This document shows, in pieces, positions 22,996-34,524 of a DNA stretch of 64,000 nt. The notes beneath the pieces are model-generated. The model was given only the letters and a program-made list of their open reading frames with translations. It did not search any database and had not been told where the DNA came from. A program made the translations under genes and the position numbers. Origin of the DNA: Stagonosporopsis chrysanthemi. Its lineage: Eukaryota; Ascomycota; Dothideomycetes; Pleosporales; Didymellaceae. Positions within the stretch are counted from its first letter, which is position 1. The number at the start of each line of letters is the position of its first letter. Location: positions 1 through 64,000 of the forward strand of contig JAFISE010000082.1 in the NCBI GenBank assembly GCA_022560025.1, in the 5' to 3' direction.

Positions 22996-25846
22996 TCAAA
23001 CCACAATCCGTTCAAAGCTGTACTTCGGCACCTTCTTACTAATCAACATTCCAATCTCGCGCTTACTTCTCTCCTCTCTCCTCCCACCCTTGCCCTGTTT
23101 TGTCTTATCGATGCCCATATCGCCTTTGCCGCCTAGCGGCAGCATAGGCAGTTCCTCATCCTTTACACCGGCAACGGCGAACGGCTTACCCTGGTTCTCA
23201 AGGCTCTTGGTGGAGGGTTTCTGGCTCTTGGGCATGTTGGTTGCGTAGCGCAGGAACTCGCCCAGAAGGCCGCGCATGTAGCGCGCCTCCCAGAAACCGT
23301 TGAGCGCCTCGGAGCAGTCGGCGTGCAGGGCGTCGATAATAGCTTTGCCTGAGTCCGAGTCGGTCTGCGTGCCGACGGAGGCAAGCCAGGCGCCTGCGCC
23401 GATAGCATCGAGTACGCTGGAGAGAAGTGAGGCGATGATGGTCACAGCATGGTCATCTGGGCTGTCGTCGGTCGAGGCTTCGGGGTCAACAAAGTCGTAT
23501 TGTGAGGACCAGCCGCCGTTCTTGAGCTCGGAGTGCAGGAGGCGGATAAGCGATTCAAGATCTCGTCGCGGCAGCACGGAGCGCAGTACTGAGCTGATGA
23601 GGGGCGTAGGGAACGTGTGCAGGCGGGTAAGTGCAGGACGTAGGGTGTTGCTGCGAATGGAAACGCCGTTCGAGAGGACGGTTAGGGCATGATCGACTTC
23701 AGTTGTGGCGACATCCAGCTCAACGTCGACATCCATGTCCGACTCTGTAGCAGCAGTACCATTTGTCAGTACTCTGGAGGTGTCTTCACCTGTTGACGGC
23801 TTGTCGTCCAGGCTTTGCGTAAGGAGCCGAACAGCTTCGACAACTTCGCCGATGGGTAGGAAGTGCTTGTGGTTGAGCACAGCTGAGAGGATGTGTAGTT
23901 CCGGGTCGAATGCCACGATAGCCTTGACAATGTCGCCGTCCGTGATCTTGGGAACCACTTGAGCCGACTCGGGTGTTTCGTCGAGGAGTGCGCGACGGAT
24001 AGACTCTTTGGTCAGGTGACCAATCTGTAGCAACCACTGGAAGACATTGGGTGGGAAAAACGCAACTTTCAAGGTGCTTCCCTCGAAAACGAAGATTTTG
24101 CTGAGTGCATACAAGGCGTGTTGGCGATGCAGTTGTCGTTGCGACTCTGGGATAGCTGCAGGAATATTCCACTTCCTTAATTGATCTTCGGCAGCTTCGT
24201 CGTTGGCCTTCTCAACAGCCACAGCGTCTTCCTTGGGAATGCTCGGCCCAACTGTATTTGTCATAGGGCCGCCTTGGACTTCGTTCTCCTGCTTACTCTG
24301 TGTGTCTGTCTTCTTTTCAAGTGGAATACCCAAACAAGAGGCGAGAACACCTTCGAATTTGGCGATCTTGCTCTTCGAAGCATAACGGTCCAGCTTTTCT
24401 TTCCTATCTAGCCACTTTGCGGACTCCGCGCCAGCCTTGGGCTTTGCAAGGCCCTTGCCCAGTGCATCGATAAGCAGAGTGCCTTCAGTCTTGACGCGTT
24501 TGCGCGCGTTCGTGCCACCATACTGCATGCCGAGAAGTTCGTCATCGCGCACAGCCACAACGAGGCCAAGCTCTGCATAGTACGCTACCAGTTGTGGTAT
24601 GGCTATTGTCTCGGATTCTGGCTGAGCGTGCTTTCGCTTTTTAGATGCTGGACCGTCCGAGGTAGGAGCTGCATCTAGCGGTAAGTACGCCTGTAGAGAG
24701 TTGTATTTGACATCGAACGCGCGACATGATCCTGGAGCCGTGGCGAATACGATATCTTGGGAGATACGCAAGAAAGAGTCGATCTTGGCTTCGTTAAGCA
24801 GAAGTTCAGAGTTGATCCTCGGTACCGTTCCTGAGAGATCATATGAGATAATTCCACCCTCAAGTAGAATGTGCAGCGCACCACTTGTCGAGTGGAGAGA
24901 GTACGTGGCGGTTGAATCTGTGCGAAGCAAAATACTTGATGGCTTTGGCAGGCTGATCGATAGCAGGTGCTTAACAGGCTGTAGCTGAGTCGAGGGGAGA
25001 TCGGCGACTCGAGGCTGCACCTGTAGAAGCTGTAAGACCCTGGCTCCGTTGGCGGTCAGTCCGATCACGCAAAGGACTTGGGTAAGCTCCAGAAGGTCTG
25101 AAGCCTCATTTGTTTCAGGGCTCAGCAAAGCTACAACATCCTCCCTGTTGCGCAACAGACCTCTTACTACGTTGCGAGCAGTTGACAATGTAACGTTCTC
25201 GATCTTGAAGTCTACGTTCTTCTGGGGCCCAACCGCCCTCAAGTTCGCAACCCAGCGAACAGTCGAGAGATCTGCCGACAAACAAAGGACATCACCGTTG
25301 TCGAATGTTGCGAGCACATCATGCGCTGAATCCTTATTTGAACCACCGCCTGCGACGGGAAGCACTTCGATGGTGGAGACTTGCGAGCCATTCGAGGGTG
25401 TGTACGAAGTCTTTGCAGTCTCTGCATTGTCGCCGAGGATCGTCTCGTGGAAACAGACGAGCTGCGATTTGGCGCCTGCGGTGGAGTCCGTAACAGAGGC
25501 GTAGGTGAAGCGCTGAGCAAGGGTCTTGGACGAGCCCTTGCGGTACGTCGAGTATGGGGCGGCTGTGAAGGATGCGCTGGGCGGGAGCGCATATGAAGTA
25601 ACGAGCTGTGGGTTTTGTAGCTGTTGGAAGTCAGATGAAAGCTCTAAAGCTGGTAAGGGCCATACTTACGCTGTATATGCTTATGCACTCGCCCTCAACA
25701 CCGACGACAATTTCTGTGCGCTTCCTCTTCTTGATGCCGCTGATGCTGCACACTCCATTTGCGTGAATACGCCCGCTGCTAGAGCTAACAGGTTTTGACA
25801 GCGATGCCAAAGTGAAAGGCGCGCCAATTTCCCTGTCTGACGACAT
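22996..25846 (-). CDS. UTP8: U3 snoRNA-associated protein Utp8
   Basis: Exons are 25846-25670 and 25620-22996, about 933 residues. Utp8 belongs to the t-UTP/UTP-A subcomplex of the small-subunit processome, acting in the nucleolus on 35S pre-rRNA; in yeast it is also linked to tRNA export. The N-terminal ~350 residues have the strand-rich pattern of a beta-propeller, followed by a basic stretch (KKRKHAQ, KRVKTEG), a helical C-terminal domain and a Lys-rich tail containing GMLISKKVPKYSFERIVV. The 49-nt intron falls exactly between codons (GECISIYS to LQNPQLV). The assignment rests on overall resemblance to fungal Utp8 rather than a catalytic motif. It is head to head with ELG1 across about 330 nt. 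Confidence 0.78.
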
Positions 25847-26177
25847 TATGTGTGCCCGGCTTGTCGTGTGCTGTGAAGGCTGCTGTGTCGCTGCCCTGGT
25901 CGCGCTTGCAACTTTCGAGATAAAAAGATTAGTGGGTCTGGTCTAGCGGTGGCTCATTCTGTGGCTTGTGCTGTGGCTAAGATCATGATCCCCGCAGCCA
26001 CTTTAGCTCGCTCAAGGCGCGTCGCGTGTGTATGACCCGCGTCGAACGTCAGGTCGTTCACATCACGCCTCCACAAATCTTCTCCTACTCCGCTGATCGA
26101 ATCTGCATGCTTCGTGCATTTCTTTGCGCACCTTTATCTGACCGAGCGCCATGAGACGGTGAGACTAGCCTAAGTCG
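25847..26177. promoter_or_regulatory. Bidirectional UTP8/ELG1 promoter with three ACGCG cores
   Basis: Three CGCGT sites (ACGCG on the minus strand) lie at 26018-26022, 26023-26027 and 26038-26042, i.e. within 25 nt and about 160-190 nt before the ELG1 start at 26205. ACGCG is the core of the MCB element bound by the fungal G1/S factor MBF. The cluster is seen; MBF control is inference. The nearer of the two candidate ELG1 start codons (26178) bounds the region. Confidence 0.55.
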
Positions 26178-26204
26178 ATGGCTCTCACTGCAGTACATAC
26201 TGCC

Positions 26205-29200
26205 ATGCATCTTGAAGAACCCAAGAACGTGCATCCATTCTTCAGCAAACCCCCTAGTGCGTTCATTGTTCCAAACATAAGAAGCCAGGACTAACAGCTG
26301 GGCAGAGACTCCAAACGTAGAGCCGCCTGCGGACGACGCTGACACAAACAACGACGATCCGAGCCATGACCAGGACTACAGCGTGCAGGACACCAGCCCA
26401 AAAGCCTCGAAGCCACGACCAAAGCGCACAAGGAAGACGATACCTTCGAACAATCAGCCATCGCTCGATCATTTCGCTCGCCGACAGGCCGACCATTCGA
26501 AGCTGGTAGATACGACGGGCACTGCTGATGAACCAACATTGGAAGAAGATCTAAACCTGGATCGAAGGAAACGAAGGAAAACGACACAACTGGAACCTAT
26601 CGCGAATGCCCCTAGTGGCGATCAGACTGCAGCAGGCACGCCGCCAGATCTCTACCGCCAGTTGCAGGCTGAAGCGGAACTTACTGGGACACAGGATGTC
26701 ATTGACGACGTCATGGTTGATACGCTGGTCGTAACTAAACCGAATGATGCGGCACCAGGGTCATCAACTCCTAACGTTGGAGGCACGCATGAGGATACAG
26801 TTCCGGAATCTTCACTCCCACGAGCAGTAGAAGGCCAGTCGCGGTCCGCCACGCCACCAAAGGTCAGCGAGCATGCGACAAATACTGGAGATGCGGCGCT
26901 GGATAACATAGACAACAGAGCTGTCAAAGTCACTCCTAAGAAGCACATCAAAGTCACTAAATCTGGCAAGCTGGTGTCGAGTCCCCCGAAAAAGACAGAA
27001 CTCCCGGTGCCGATTGCGCCAAAACGCAGGGGCCGTCCGCGAAAGGTGGCTAAGAGCAGTAACTTGTCTTCCACCATCACCATAGTCAGATACGGCTCAG
27101 ACAAATCGTCAAGGTCAGCTCTCGGGCGGAAGATTGACGCCATCCTCAACGGCGACAGGTCTGCTGAGAAACACGTGTCTATTGCACCACTGAAGTCTGC
27201 TGGACCACCCAAAGCTCACCATCCCTTTTTCACGGGAAAGACTAGTCAGAACAAGGCAGAGGAACCTGCGATGCCAGAAGCCGCACGTCGACCTGTAACC
27301 CCCAGGAAGAGTGCTTGTACTCCAGGAAAATTGAGAGCGGAGAGGAGGAAGGAGCAAGACGAGCAAGAGTTTACAGCCTTTAGTGTGCCCTCGAGCAACA
27401 GTCGACAAGCCAAGCAATCTGGACTGCACGAGCCCCTGTGGCCTTCCAGGGAGACAGCGCATGTTCGAAATTTGCAACCTGAAAGCGTGGGAGAATTGCT
27501 CACCCAAGCACCAGCTACAAGCTTGAAGATGAAGCGTGCAAAGCAGAAGAGAAATGTCTACGTGTTGTCCACGGAGGAGGAAGTCGTGACGCGACTAGCA
27601 CAGCAGTTGCTGGAGGGATCAGACGTGCGACCAGACGTGGGCAACAAACGATTCTTTCCACCTGACGACGTGCGTCTACCGACACGCTTGCTGACCACTG
27701 GCATTGACATTCAGCACATGGTGCGTGCTCAAATAAAAGCACCAGTTGAGACCTTAGCCCAGAGGCTTTATGCCAAGACACACCCAGCCATCACCAGCTT
27801 GTTTGACGACATTGAGCACACACTCACGCCCTTTGATGAAGGCAAATGCGAGTCTCAGGCGTGGGCACAGAAGTACCGACCAGAAAGAGCGGATCACGTA
27901 CTACAACTGGGAGGAGAAGCCGCTACACTCAAAGACTGGCTGAAAAGCTTAACGGTCATGGCTGTGGGTGCAGCACAAGACCCTACGAGAGCGAAAGCGC
28001 CGACTGATATGAAGAAACCTGTGAGGAAGAAGCGGAAAACGACCGCCGATGATTTTATCGTCTTCTCAGATGAAGACGACGACGACGAAGAGATGGTTGA
28101 GCTTGATGGGACGAGCAATTGCTGTTCACGCCAGAACCCCTCACTGAGACGACCGCGCTGGACAAGAGATAAGAACGTTGTACTTCTCAGCGGACCCTAT
28201 GGCTGCGGCAAAACCGCTGCAGTGTATGCCGTGGCAAAAGAGTTAGATTTCGAGGTCTTTGAGCTTCATTCCGGCGTTCGTCGTTCTGGCAAAGATATCC
28301 AAGACAAAGTTGGTGACATGACCGCTAACCATTTGGTCAACCACCAGCGAAGCGAAGAGGCGGTGAAGCTTAAATCAGCCGCTACTGCAGCTGATAATGA
28401 CACGGACAATGAGCGCGACGTAGCTTTTCAGAAGGATCTTGACAGCGGTAGGCAGGGTACAATGATGTCTTTCTTCAAAACAAAGCCAGCCATAAAGCCA
28501 GCCATAAAGCCAGCCACAAAGCTAAAGCCAAAACCGAAACCAGAATCTCAGGACCTTGTAAAATCGCCTACCAAGCCCAGGACCATACCAGCCGCTCAGG
28601 CCATGTTACCAACCGCCGGAGTCTCTCGCAAGTCGCAGAAGCAATCATTGATCCTGATAGAAGAGGCAGACGTACTTTTCGAAGAAGACCAAAACTTCTG
28701 GGCACAGATCATAAAGCTTGCTGCACAATCCAAGCGGCCGATCGTTATCACCTGCAACAATGAGCTGCAGATACCCATTCGAGCTTTACCAATGGCAGCT
28801 GTGCTGCGTATGACTGCACCTCCTGTTGACCTCGCAACTGACTACTTGGTGGCGCTCACAGGCAGAGAAGGACACGTTCTACAGCGCCAATCCATCAGCG
28901 ACCTTTACATATCGAAGGATCAAGACCTTCGAGCCAGCATTGCAGAGCTGAATTTCTGGTGTCAGATGTCAGTAGGCGACAAGAAGGGGGGGCTAGAGTG
29001 GATGTACCAACGCTGGCCGCCTGGAAAGGATGTCGACGACAACGGTCGTTTGCTGCGAGTCGCCAGTCAGGGCACATACCATTCCGGCATGGGCTGGCTG
29101 TCACATAGTGTTTTTGAGAGTGACAACAATGTCCTTTTCAATAAGGAAGAAGAGCTATTGGCCGAGGTATGGAACGACTGGGGTATCAGCCCGGCAATGT

Positions 29201-30180
29201 GGGATGCTCCGACAGTTCGGGACGCTCAAGGTCGGGTCAACAAAGACTCTCCTCTTTCCAGAATCACTATCCAAAACTCCAACCTCGAAGTCCTCGACCG
29301 ATTGGCCAGCTTGTCCGATACTCTGAGCGCTGCAGATGTGTACTCTCGTATCGATCTTCCGTCATATGACGATGAGCACGATCGGCCCATGGATTCCACC
29401 CTTCCTCAAATAATGCCCAAGGAACGTTTAAGTTACACCGTTGATGCTCCCCTGCTGCAAGTCGACCCTCGGACCGACTTTAGCAAAATTGACACCGCAG
29501 TCGTGACAACAACACATCTACTCTGTCGTCGCGCATTCTCAGATCTCAGTTTGCTCCAATCACCTGCAGACATGCACGACAGGTCTCTAGAGCGGACCTA
29601 CACGAACCACATCCTCCACCAGAAATCTACTCCTGCCATCCCGTTCGTATCTCGCCCACAGTTCTCGTCAGCCCTTGATATTCTCGCCACGGCTCCTTCC
29701 ACGTTCAACACCTACAACTTTCCCATCGACAACCGCTCATCCTATAACCTCCTCGCCACATCTCTCGACCGGCCCTTCGCCCTAATAACGCTCGAAATCG
29801 CGCCCTATGTACGCAGCATTGTCGCGCACGAACTCTCTGTCGAAGCGCAGCGAATCCGGCTCGGCAACCTGCTGAGCGAAGGCGGAAGAGCGAAGAGAGG
29901 AAGGACCACACGGGCGGCGCGGTCGGCGGTTGAGGGCGGTGAGAGGCAGATGAAAAGGCGGGAGAGGTGGTTCCACCATGACTTGAACTTCGACCTAGTC
30001 ATGCGGACTGCGGGCAGCTGGGCGGGGATGGGGTGGAGGGGCGAGGGCGAGGAGAGTCTGACGGGTACGCAGCAGAGTGAAAGTCTAGTTGGGACGCAGT
30101 GGGGGGAGGGGCTTACTGGGGAGCAGAGAGGTGACGCGCAGCAGGACGTTGAGATGGTTATTGATAGTGACAGGGAGTGA
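26205..30180 (+). CDS. ELG1: PCNA-unloading RFC-like AAA+ ATPase Elg1 (ATAD5 family)
   Basis: Exons are 26205-26256 and 26306-30180, about 1308 residues. Elg1 replaces Rfc1 in an alternative clamp loader and removes PCNA, including SUMO-PCNA, after replication. The N-terminus MHLEEPKNVHPFFSKPP is the conserved start; an in-frame ATG at 26178 would add nine residues. After a long disordered basic region comes AQKYRP, then Walker A GPYGCGKTA (about residue 650), Walker B LILIEEADVLF and the RFC-type lid and collar. The insert between Walker A and B contains QGTMMSFF (734-741), a canonical PCNA-interacting (PIP) box, and QPSLDHFA (about 68-75) is a weaker one. The C-terminal tail (about 1255-1300) repeats a T-Q motif with Glu and Gly. 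The open frame between 26306 and 30180 shows no further introns. Confidence 0.92.
28482..28517 (+). repeat. ELG1: Three 12-bp tandem units inside ELG1
   Basis: The unit AAAGCCAGCCAT is repeated three times (last unit ends in C), encoding a Lys-Pro-Ala-Ile type repeat just after the PIP box. It keeps the frame and may vary in copy number between strains. Confidence 0.85.
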
Positions 30181-30509
30181 TGGGGTGAACCTATTGATAA
30201 TAAGGTTATGAGCTGCAACATATACCATATAGCATGGAGATCAACGAACACGTTTAGTGCATAGTATCAAATTTAGGAGCTACTCCAGCGGCATGTCATG
30301 TTGTTCTCCGAACGAGTATCTCGCGTTGCAATATTCAAGTTTTGCACAATAATGCCCATATCGGCTCCTCAAGAAAGCGCCCTGCTTGCTAGAAGCAAAA
30401 CGTTCGAGTATAGCTCTTGGCAAAGAAAAATCAAGAATTGCAATATGTTGAAAAGTTTGGTATTTTGTACTTGACACCAGTGATAAGCAATCCCATGTGC
30501 AAATTCCTT
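30181..30509. other. Convergent 3' region between ELG1 and GLO2
   Basis: This holds the 3' untranslated sequence of two genes that run toward each other. No gene or repeat is visible. Confidence 0.7.
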
Positions 30510-31532
30510 CTAAGACTTATCCTTCATGGCACGAAGTGCGCGGACGACCTCCACAGGCTCGGTTTGCCCAACCGCTTTCTGAATCTCCGGGTCTGCGTAG
30601 AGCATGAAGACGTTGTGTTTCTGTTTCAATTAGGGGAATGAGCCTTGATGCGAAATTCGTGTAGAGGCGTACCTTCTCGTCGCCGATGGTGAATTTGCCT
30701 TGTGTCTCCTTGTTCGCCTGGGAGTACGCATCAAGCTTTTTGACTCCCTCGTTATCCTTTGCCACAGTCTTCGCAAACTTGACATTGCCCTTTGTGTATT
30801 CGTGGCCAGGGAACACCTTTGTGTCGTCCGGAAGTGCGGCCAGGGTCTCATTTAGCGCTTTGTGCATTTCCTCTGCTGTGCCCTCAAAGAAGCGCCCGCA
30901 GCCGCCGATAAACATGGTGTCACCGGTGAACACGGCCTTGTCTTCGCCATCTTTGAAGTAGAAGCATATGCTGTCTTGCGTATGGCATGGAGTGTGGAGA
31001 GCGGTGACTTCGATAGAACCGATATTGAAGGTCTCGTTGTGAGAAGGCGTCTTGTTCACAAGGGTGCAGTCGCGGCCACCGATAATGGGGAGTTTGTGGT
31101 GCTTGAGCTGCGGTGTATTAGCGTTAGACGGTAAAAGCACGAACTCTGCTTACGATCTCACTGTTCCCTCCTGCGTGATCATGGTGGCTGTTCTTGTATT
31201 AGTACCTACGCTGAAGAAGATGTCAGAATCATACTGGTGGGTATTGATGATCTTCGTCAGCTTCAGACCGCCTTGCGTTTCCTTCTCAAGGACTGGGAGA
31301 ACTCTGAAGGGGTAAGCAATTAGTCACCAGCTTTACGCCAAGAGCTATGCAAGTGAAAGTAGACATACTCGCTCGGATTTGCTGGATCGATGATTACGGC
31401 CTCACGGGTTTTATCGTCCGATACTAGGTAGGCATAGTTATTGCCGGAGCCCTCCCCTAAACACTTGTTAGCGGAAAGCCAGTGGCCTTTCATCAAGGTG
31501 CTCATACACATAGGAATTGATTGGACATGCAT
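30510..31532 (-). CDS. GLO2: Hydroxyacylglutathione hydrolase (glyoxalase II)
   Basis: It hydrolyses S-lactoylglutathione to lactate and glutathione, the second step of methylglyoxal detoxification. Six exons: 31532-31508, 31456-31369, 31303-31235, 31187-31154, 31107-30673 and 30620-30510, total 253 residues, the usual size. The protein starts MHVQSIPMWEGSGNNYAYLV. The binuclear metal motif THHHDHAGGN is split by an intron, with most of it in a 34-nt exon. FTGDTMFIGGCGRFFEG and FPGHEYT carry further metal and substrate ligands, and the C-terminus follows TIGDEKKHNVFM. There is no mitochondrial presequence, so a cytosolic site is inferred. Five introns of 46-65 nt in about 1 kb make it the most intron-dense gene here. 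All junctions keep phase. Confidence 0.94.
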
Positions 31533-31971
31533 GGCGCGGGAAATGGATAGCTGCGGACGATCAGCTCACAGTCGCCAGTAAGGATGTTAAGAACTTGCCC
31601 CTGCAATTGGTAAACGGAGAGGTCTAAATGATGCACGTCTGATTGCGGCAGTGATGAGGCTCATGGATGAAGTTTGGAGTATTGTCGCTGTTATACATCG
31701 GAGACATGACATCAACGCGGGTTCTCCATCTTCTTATCGATAGCTGTGTATTAGTAAGCACCCGCCGAACGAGCGCCTCCGCATTTTTGTCCTGTTTGGC
31801 CTCACCTTCACGACCACATACTATGCAAGTGAACGATATAGACAGATGTAACAAGTGAAATGTTTGACGATTATACAAGGGTGATATATGCAGCTTTGAT
31901 AGCTCTAACACCGAACGCCTCTCCAACAATGCCCCCATCGTAACGTCGTCACTATCCTCAACTTATCGCAA
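31533..31971. other. GLO2 promoter and 3' flank of the flavoprotein gene
   Basis: Both flanking genes are on the minus strand, so this stretch carries the GLO2 promoter and the downstream end of the flavoprotein gene. No gene is supported. Confidence 0.6.
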
Positions 31972-34524
31972 TTACAACAGTGCCTTTAAGCGCTTCTGCA
32001 GTTCGGGCTTCTCCGAAGGACCATCGTCATGCAGACGACGACCTTGCGGATCGTGCAGTGGGTCTGCAACGACTGTTGCCTTGATCTTGCGGCTGAAGTA
32101 CTCGATTTCCACAGAATCACCCTCATTGGCATCCTTCGGTAGCCATGCATACGCGATGGGTTTGCAAACAGAGTATCCAAAGGCTGCGTTGGTAACGTAA
32201 CCGGCCACCTTGCCGTTTTGGAACACGGGCTCCTTACCCAACACCATGGACCGCCCATCGTCGATGGTCAGGCATCTTAGCCGCTTTGTTGGTGCCCGTC
32301 TCGATGCAGCTTCGAGCGCCGACTTTCCGACAAAGTCTACGTTCTTGTCTCTCTGGATGGCATAGGTGATTCCCGCTTCGTATGGGTTGTACTCCGACGA
32401 GAAGTCTGAGCCAGAAGCCCGAATGCCCTTCTCTAGACGCAGACCATTGAAAGCAGCACGACCGGCAGGGACAAGGCCATGAGGCTGGCCAGCTTGCAGC
32501 AGGAGGTCCCACAGACGCTGACCGAACTCTGGTGTCGTCTGTATCTCCCAACCATGTTCTCCGACGAATGACTTACGGAACATTGTGACAGGGATGCCAG
32601 CGAGACCAAGCTTCTTAACACCCATGTATGGTAATCCTTTGTTGGAGAAGTCGTCTGCACTGATTTCTCGGATGACATCGCGAGCTCGAGGGCCCCAGAG
32701 ACCTAGACAGCAAGTGCTTCCGGTCACATCACGGACATGTACCCATTGACCCGGTGTGATTTTTGACTGGTGGCGAGCTTCTCGTGCGAGGTAGGCAAGG
32801 TCAGTGGCGGTGTTGGCGCCGATCTGGAAAAGCTCATCTTCAAGCCTGGATACAAACACATCGCTTAGGACTCCACCATGGGTATTCAGAAGCAAACTGT
32901 GAGTAATGACACCGGGGGCTCTGGTCACATCGCTGGTTGTGAGACGCTGCAGCAAGTCGACAGATGCGGGACCGTAGATCTCAAAGCGATGGAACGTGGT
33001 CATGTCAAACATAGCCACGGCATTACGAGTCTTCCACGCCTCTGCCGCAGCGATTGGCGAGTAAAACTTTGACGACCAAGCGTCGCGGTCAACTGGTTTC
33101 CACTCCTCAGGAAGCGACTTGACGAGCTCAGCGTTCGACTCATACCAGTGTGGACGCTCCCATCCTCCAACTTCAAGGAAAAAGGCGCCAGCCTCACGTT
33201 GTCGGGCATGGAATGGGCTGACACGCAAATTGCGCATCAGCTCCTTGGGTGCCAGAGGATGTATTATGTCGTAGATCTCGACAAAGTTCTGTTGTGAGGT
33301 CTCGCTGACGTACTCTGGGCTGAGCTGGACCTCTTCAAAGCGTGTGATCTCCAACTCGGCAATGTCGATTCTAGAGCGACCTTCGGTGAGTACCTCTGCC
33401 ACAGCTCGAGCGACACCAGCAGAGTGCGTCACCCATACAGCCTCGGCAACAAAAAAACCGTCGAGGTTTGGTGCCTGGCCCACAACTGATCCACCATCTG
33501 GTGTGAACGAGAAGACACCATTGAAACCATCTGCGATCTCAGTCTCGCGTAGTGCCGGCAGCAGCTCCTGCGATGCCCTCCATGCCGGTTCAAAATCCTC
33601 AGGCGTAAACTCCAGTCGGGATGGCATATTCTTCTCGTCGACCTTCTCGGGTGTGACACCAAGCTCCGCCGCATTGACAGGCATTGGTCGATGGCCGTAG
33701 TAACCAATGCCGTACTGCTCTCCGTGCTCTCGGTAGTATAAGTCCTGATCTTGATAACGCAGAATCGGGTACTCAGCATTCATCGCATTGATGTTCTTGT
33801 TGACTTTGCGACCCTTGAGGCCTGGAACAGCCGTCGTCTTGACATATTGGTGGCCGAGCGGGAGAAGTGGAACCTTCAGACCAATCATTTTACCAATCTC
33901 CACGCCCCAAAAGCCAGCGCAAGACACGACGATGTCCGCGGGTACGCTGCCCTTGTTTGTGGTAACGCCTGTAACGTGGCCGTCGGCTTGTTCGATGCCG
34001 GTGACTACAGTGTGTTCGAGATATCGGACGCCTGCTTTGCTTGTGCTCTCGATAAGCAGTTGTGTGGCACGGGCTGCCAATGCCAGTCCGTCGGTCGGAA
34101 TGTGGAGGCCTCCCAAGACGAGACTTTTGTTCATACCGGGGTACAATCTATGGCATTCCTCTGGGCTTATCAAAGTTGCTTCAATGCCCCATGATTGAGC
34201 GTATCCGTGTTTGCGCTTAATCTCTGCAAGACGCTCTTGAGTTGTCGCGATTTCAAGACCACCTAACTGATTAAAGCAGTTTTGTCCATCTTTCTCCAGC
34301 GCCTGCAATTTCTCGACCGTGTATTTCGCGAAGAGAGTCATGGTCTTCGAGGGATTGGTTTGATATACAAGACCCGGCGCATGTGATGTTGAGCCTCCGG
34401 GCATGCTCAAGGGGCCTTGTTCAATAACGGTAATGTTGTTCCATCCTCTCGAGACCAGCTCATCGGCAAGGTTAGTGCCGACGATGCCAGCGCCGATGAT
34501 AACGACACGCTGCGAGTGCGACAT
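31972..34524 (-). CDS. Dimethylglycine/sarcosine dehydrogenase-like flavoprotein with GcvT domain
   Basis: A single exon of 850 residues. The ADP-binding motif GAGIVG (11-16) opens a DAO-type FAD domain (to about 370), followed by an FAO-type middle segment and an aminomethyltransferase (GcvT) fold with its C-terminal barrel (about 435-830). The same order is seen in mitochondrial dimethylglycine dehydrogenase, where the GcvT part passes the released one-carbon unit to tetrahydrofolate. The first ATG (34524) places the FAD motif right at the N-terminus, so there is no mitochondrial presequence and no PTS1; a cytosolic enzyme is inferred. The open frame upstream starts only with TTG. Its divergent neighbour is a Rieske oxygenase of choline/betaine monooxygenase type, which fits sequential N-demethylation. 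Sarcosine or another N-methyl amine could also be the substrate. Confidence 0.85.
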   Translation of the reverse strand: MSHSQRVVIIGAGIVGTNLADELVSRGWNNITVIEQGPLSMPGGSTSHAPGLVYQTNPSKTMTLFAKYTVEKLQALEKDGQNCFNQLGGLEIATTQERLAEIKRKHGYAQSWGIEATLISPEECHRLYPGMNKSLVLGGLHIPTDGLALAARATQLLIESTSKAGVRYLEHTVVTGIEQADGHVTGVTTNKGSVPADIVVSCAGFWGVEIGKMIGLKVPLLPLGHQYVKTTAVPGLKGRKVNKNINAMNAEYPILRYQDQDLYYREHGEQYGIGYYGHRPMPVNAAELGVTPEKVDEKNMPSRLEFTPEDFEPAWRASQELLPALRETEIADGFNGVFSFTPDGGSVVGQAPNLDGFFVAEAVWVTHSAGVARAVAEVLTEGRSRIDIAELEITRFEEVQLSPEYVSETSQQNFVEIYDIIHPLAPKELMRNLRVSPFHARQREAGAFFLEVGGWERPHWYESNAELVKSLPEEWKPVDRDAWSSKFYSPIAAAEAWKTRNAVAMFDMTTFHRFEIYGPASVDLLQRLTTSDVTRAPGVITHSLLLNTHGGVLSDVFVSRLEDELFQIGANTATDLAYLAREARHQSKITPGQWVHVRDVTGSTCCLGLWGPRARDVIREISADDFSNKGLPYMGVKKLGLAGIPVTMFRKSFVGEHGWEIQTTPEFGQRLWDLLLQAGQPHGLVPAGRAAFNGLRLEKGIRASGSDFSSEYNPYEAGITYAIQRDKNVDFVGKSALEAASRRAPTKRLRCLTIDDGRSMVLGKEPVFQNGKVAGYVTNAAFGYSVCKPIAYAWLPKDANEGDSVEIEYFSRKIKATVVADPLHDPQGRRLHDDGPSEKPELQKRLKALL

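Noticed and set aside
31508..31534. GLO2 first exon read through as a longer N-terminus
   Set aside because: Reading through the 51-nt intron inserts an unrelated stretch; splicing restores MHVQSIPMWEGSGNNYAYLV with correct phase.
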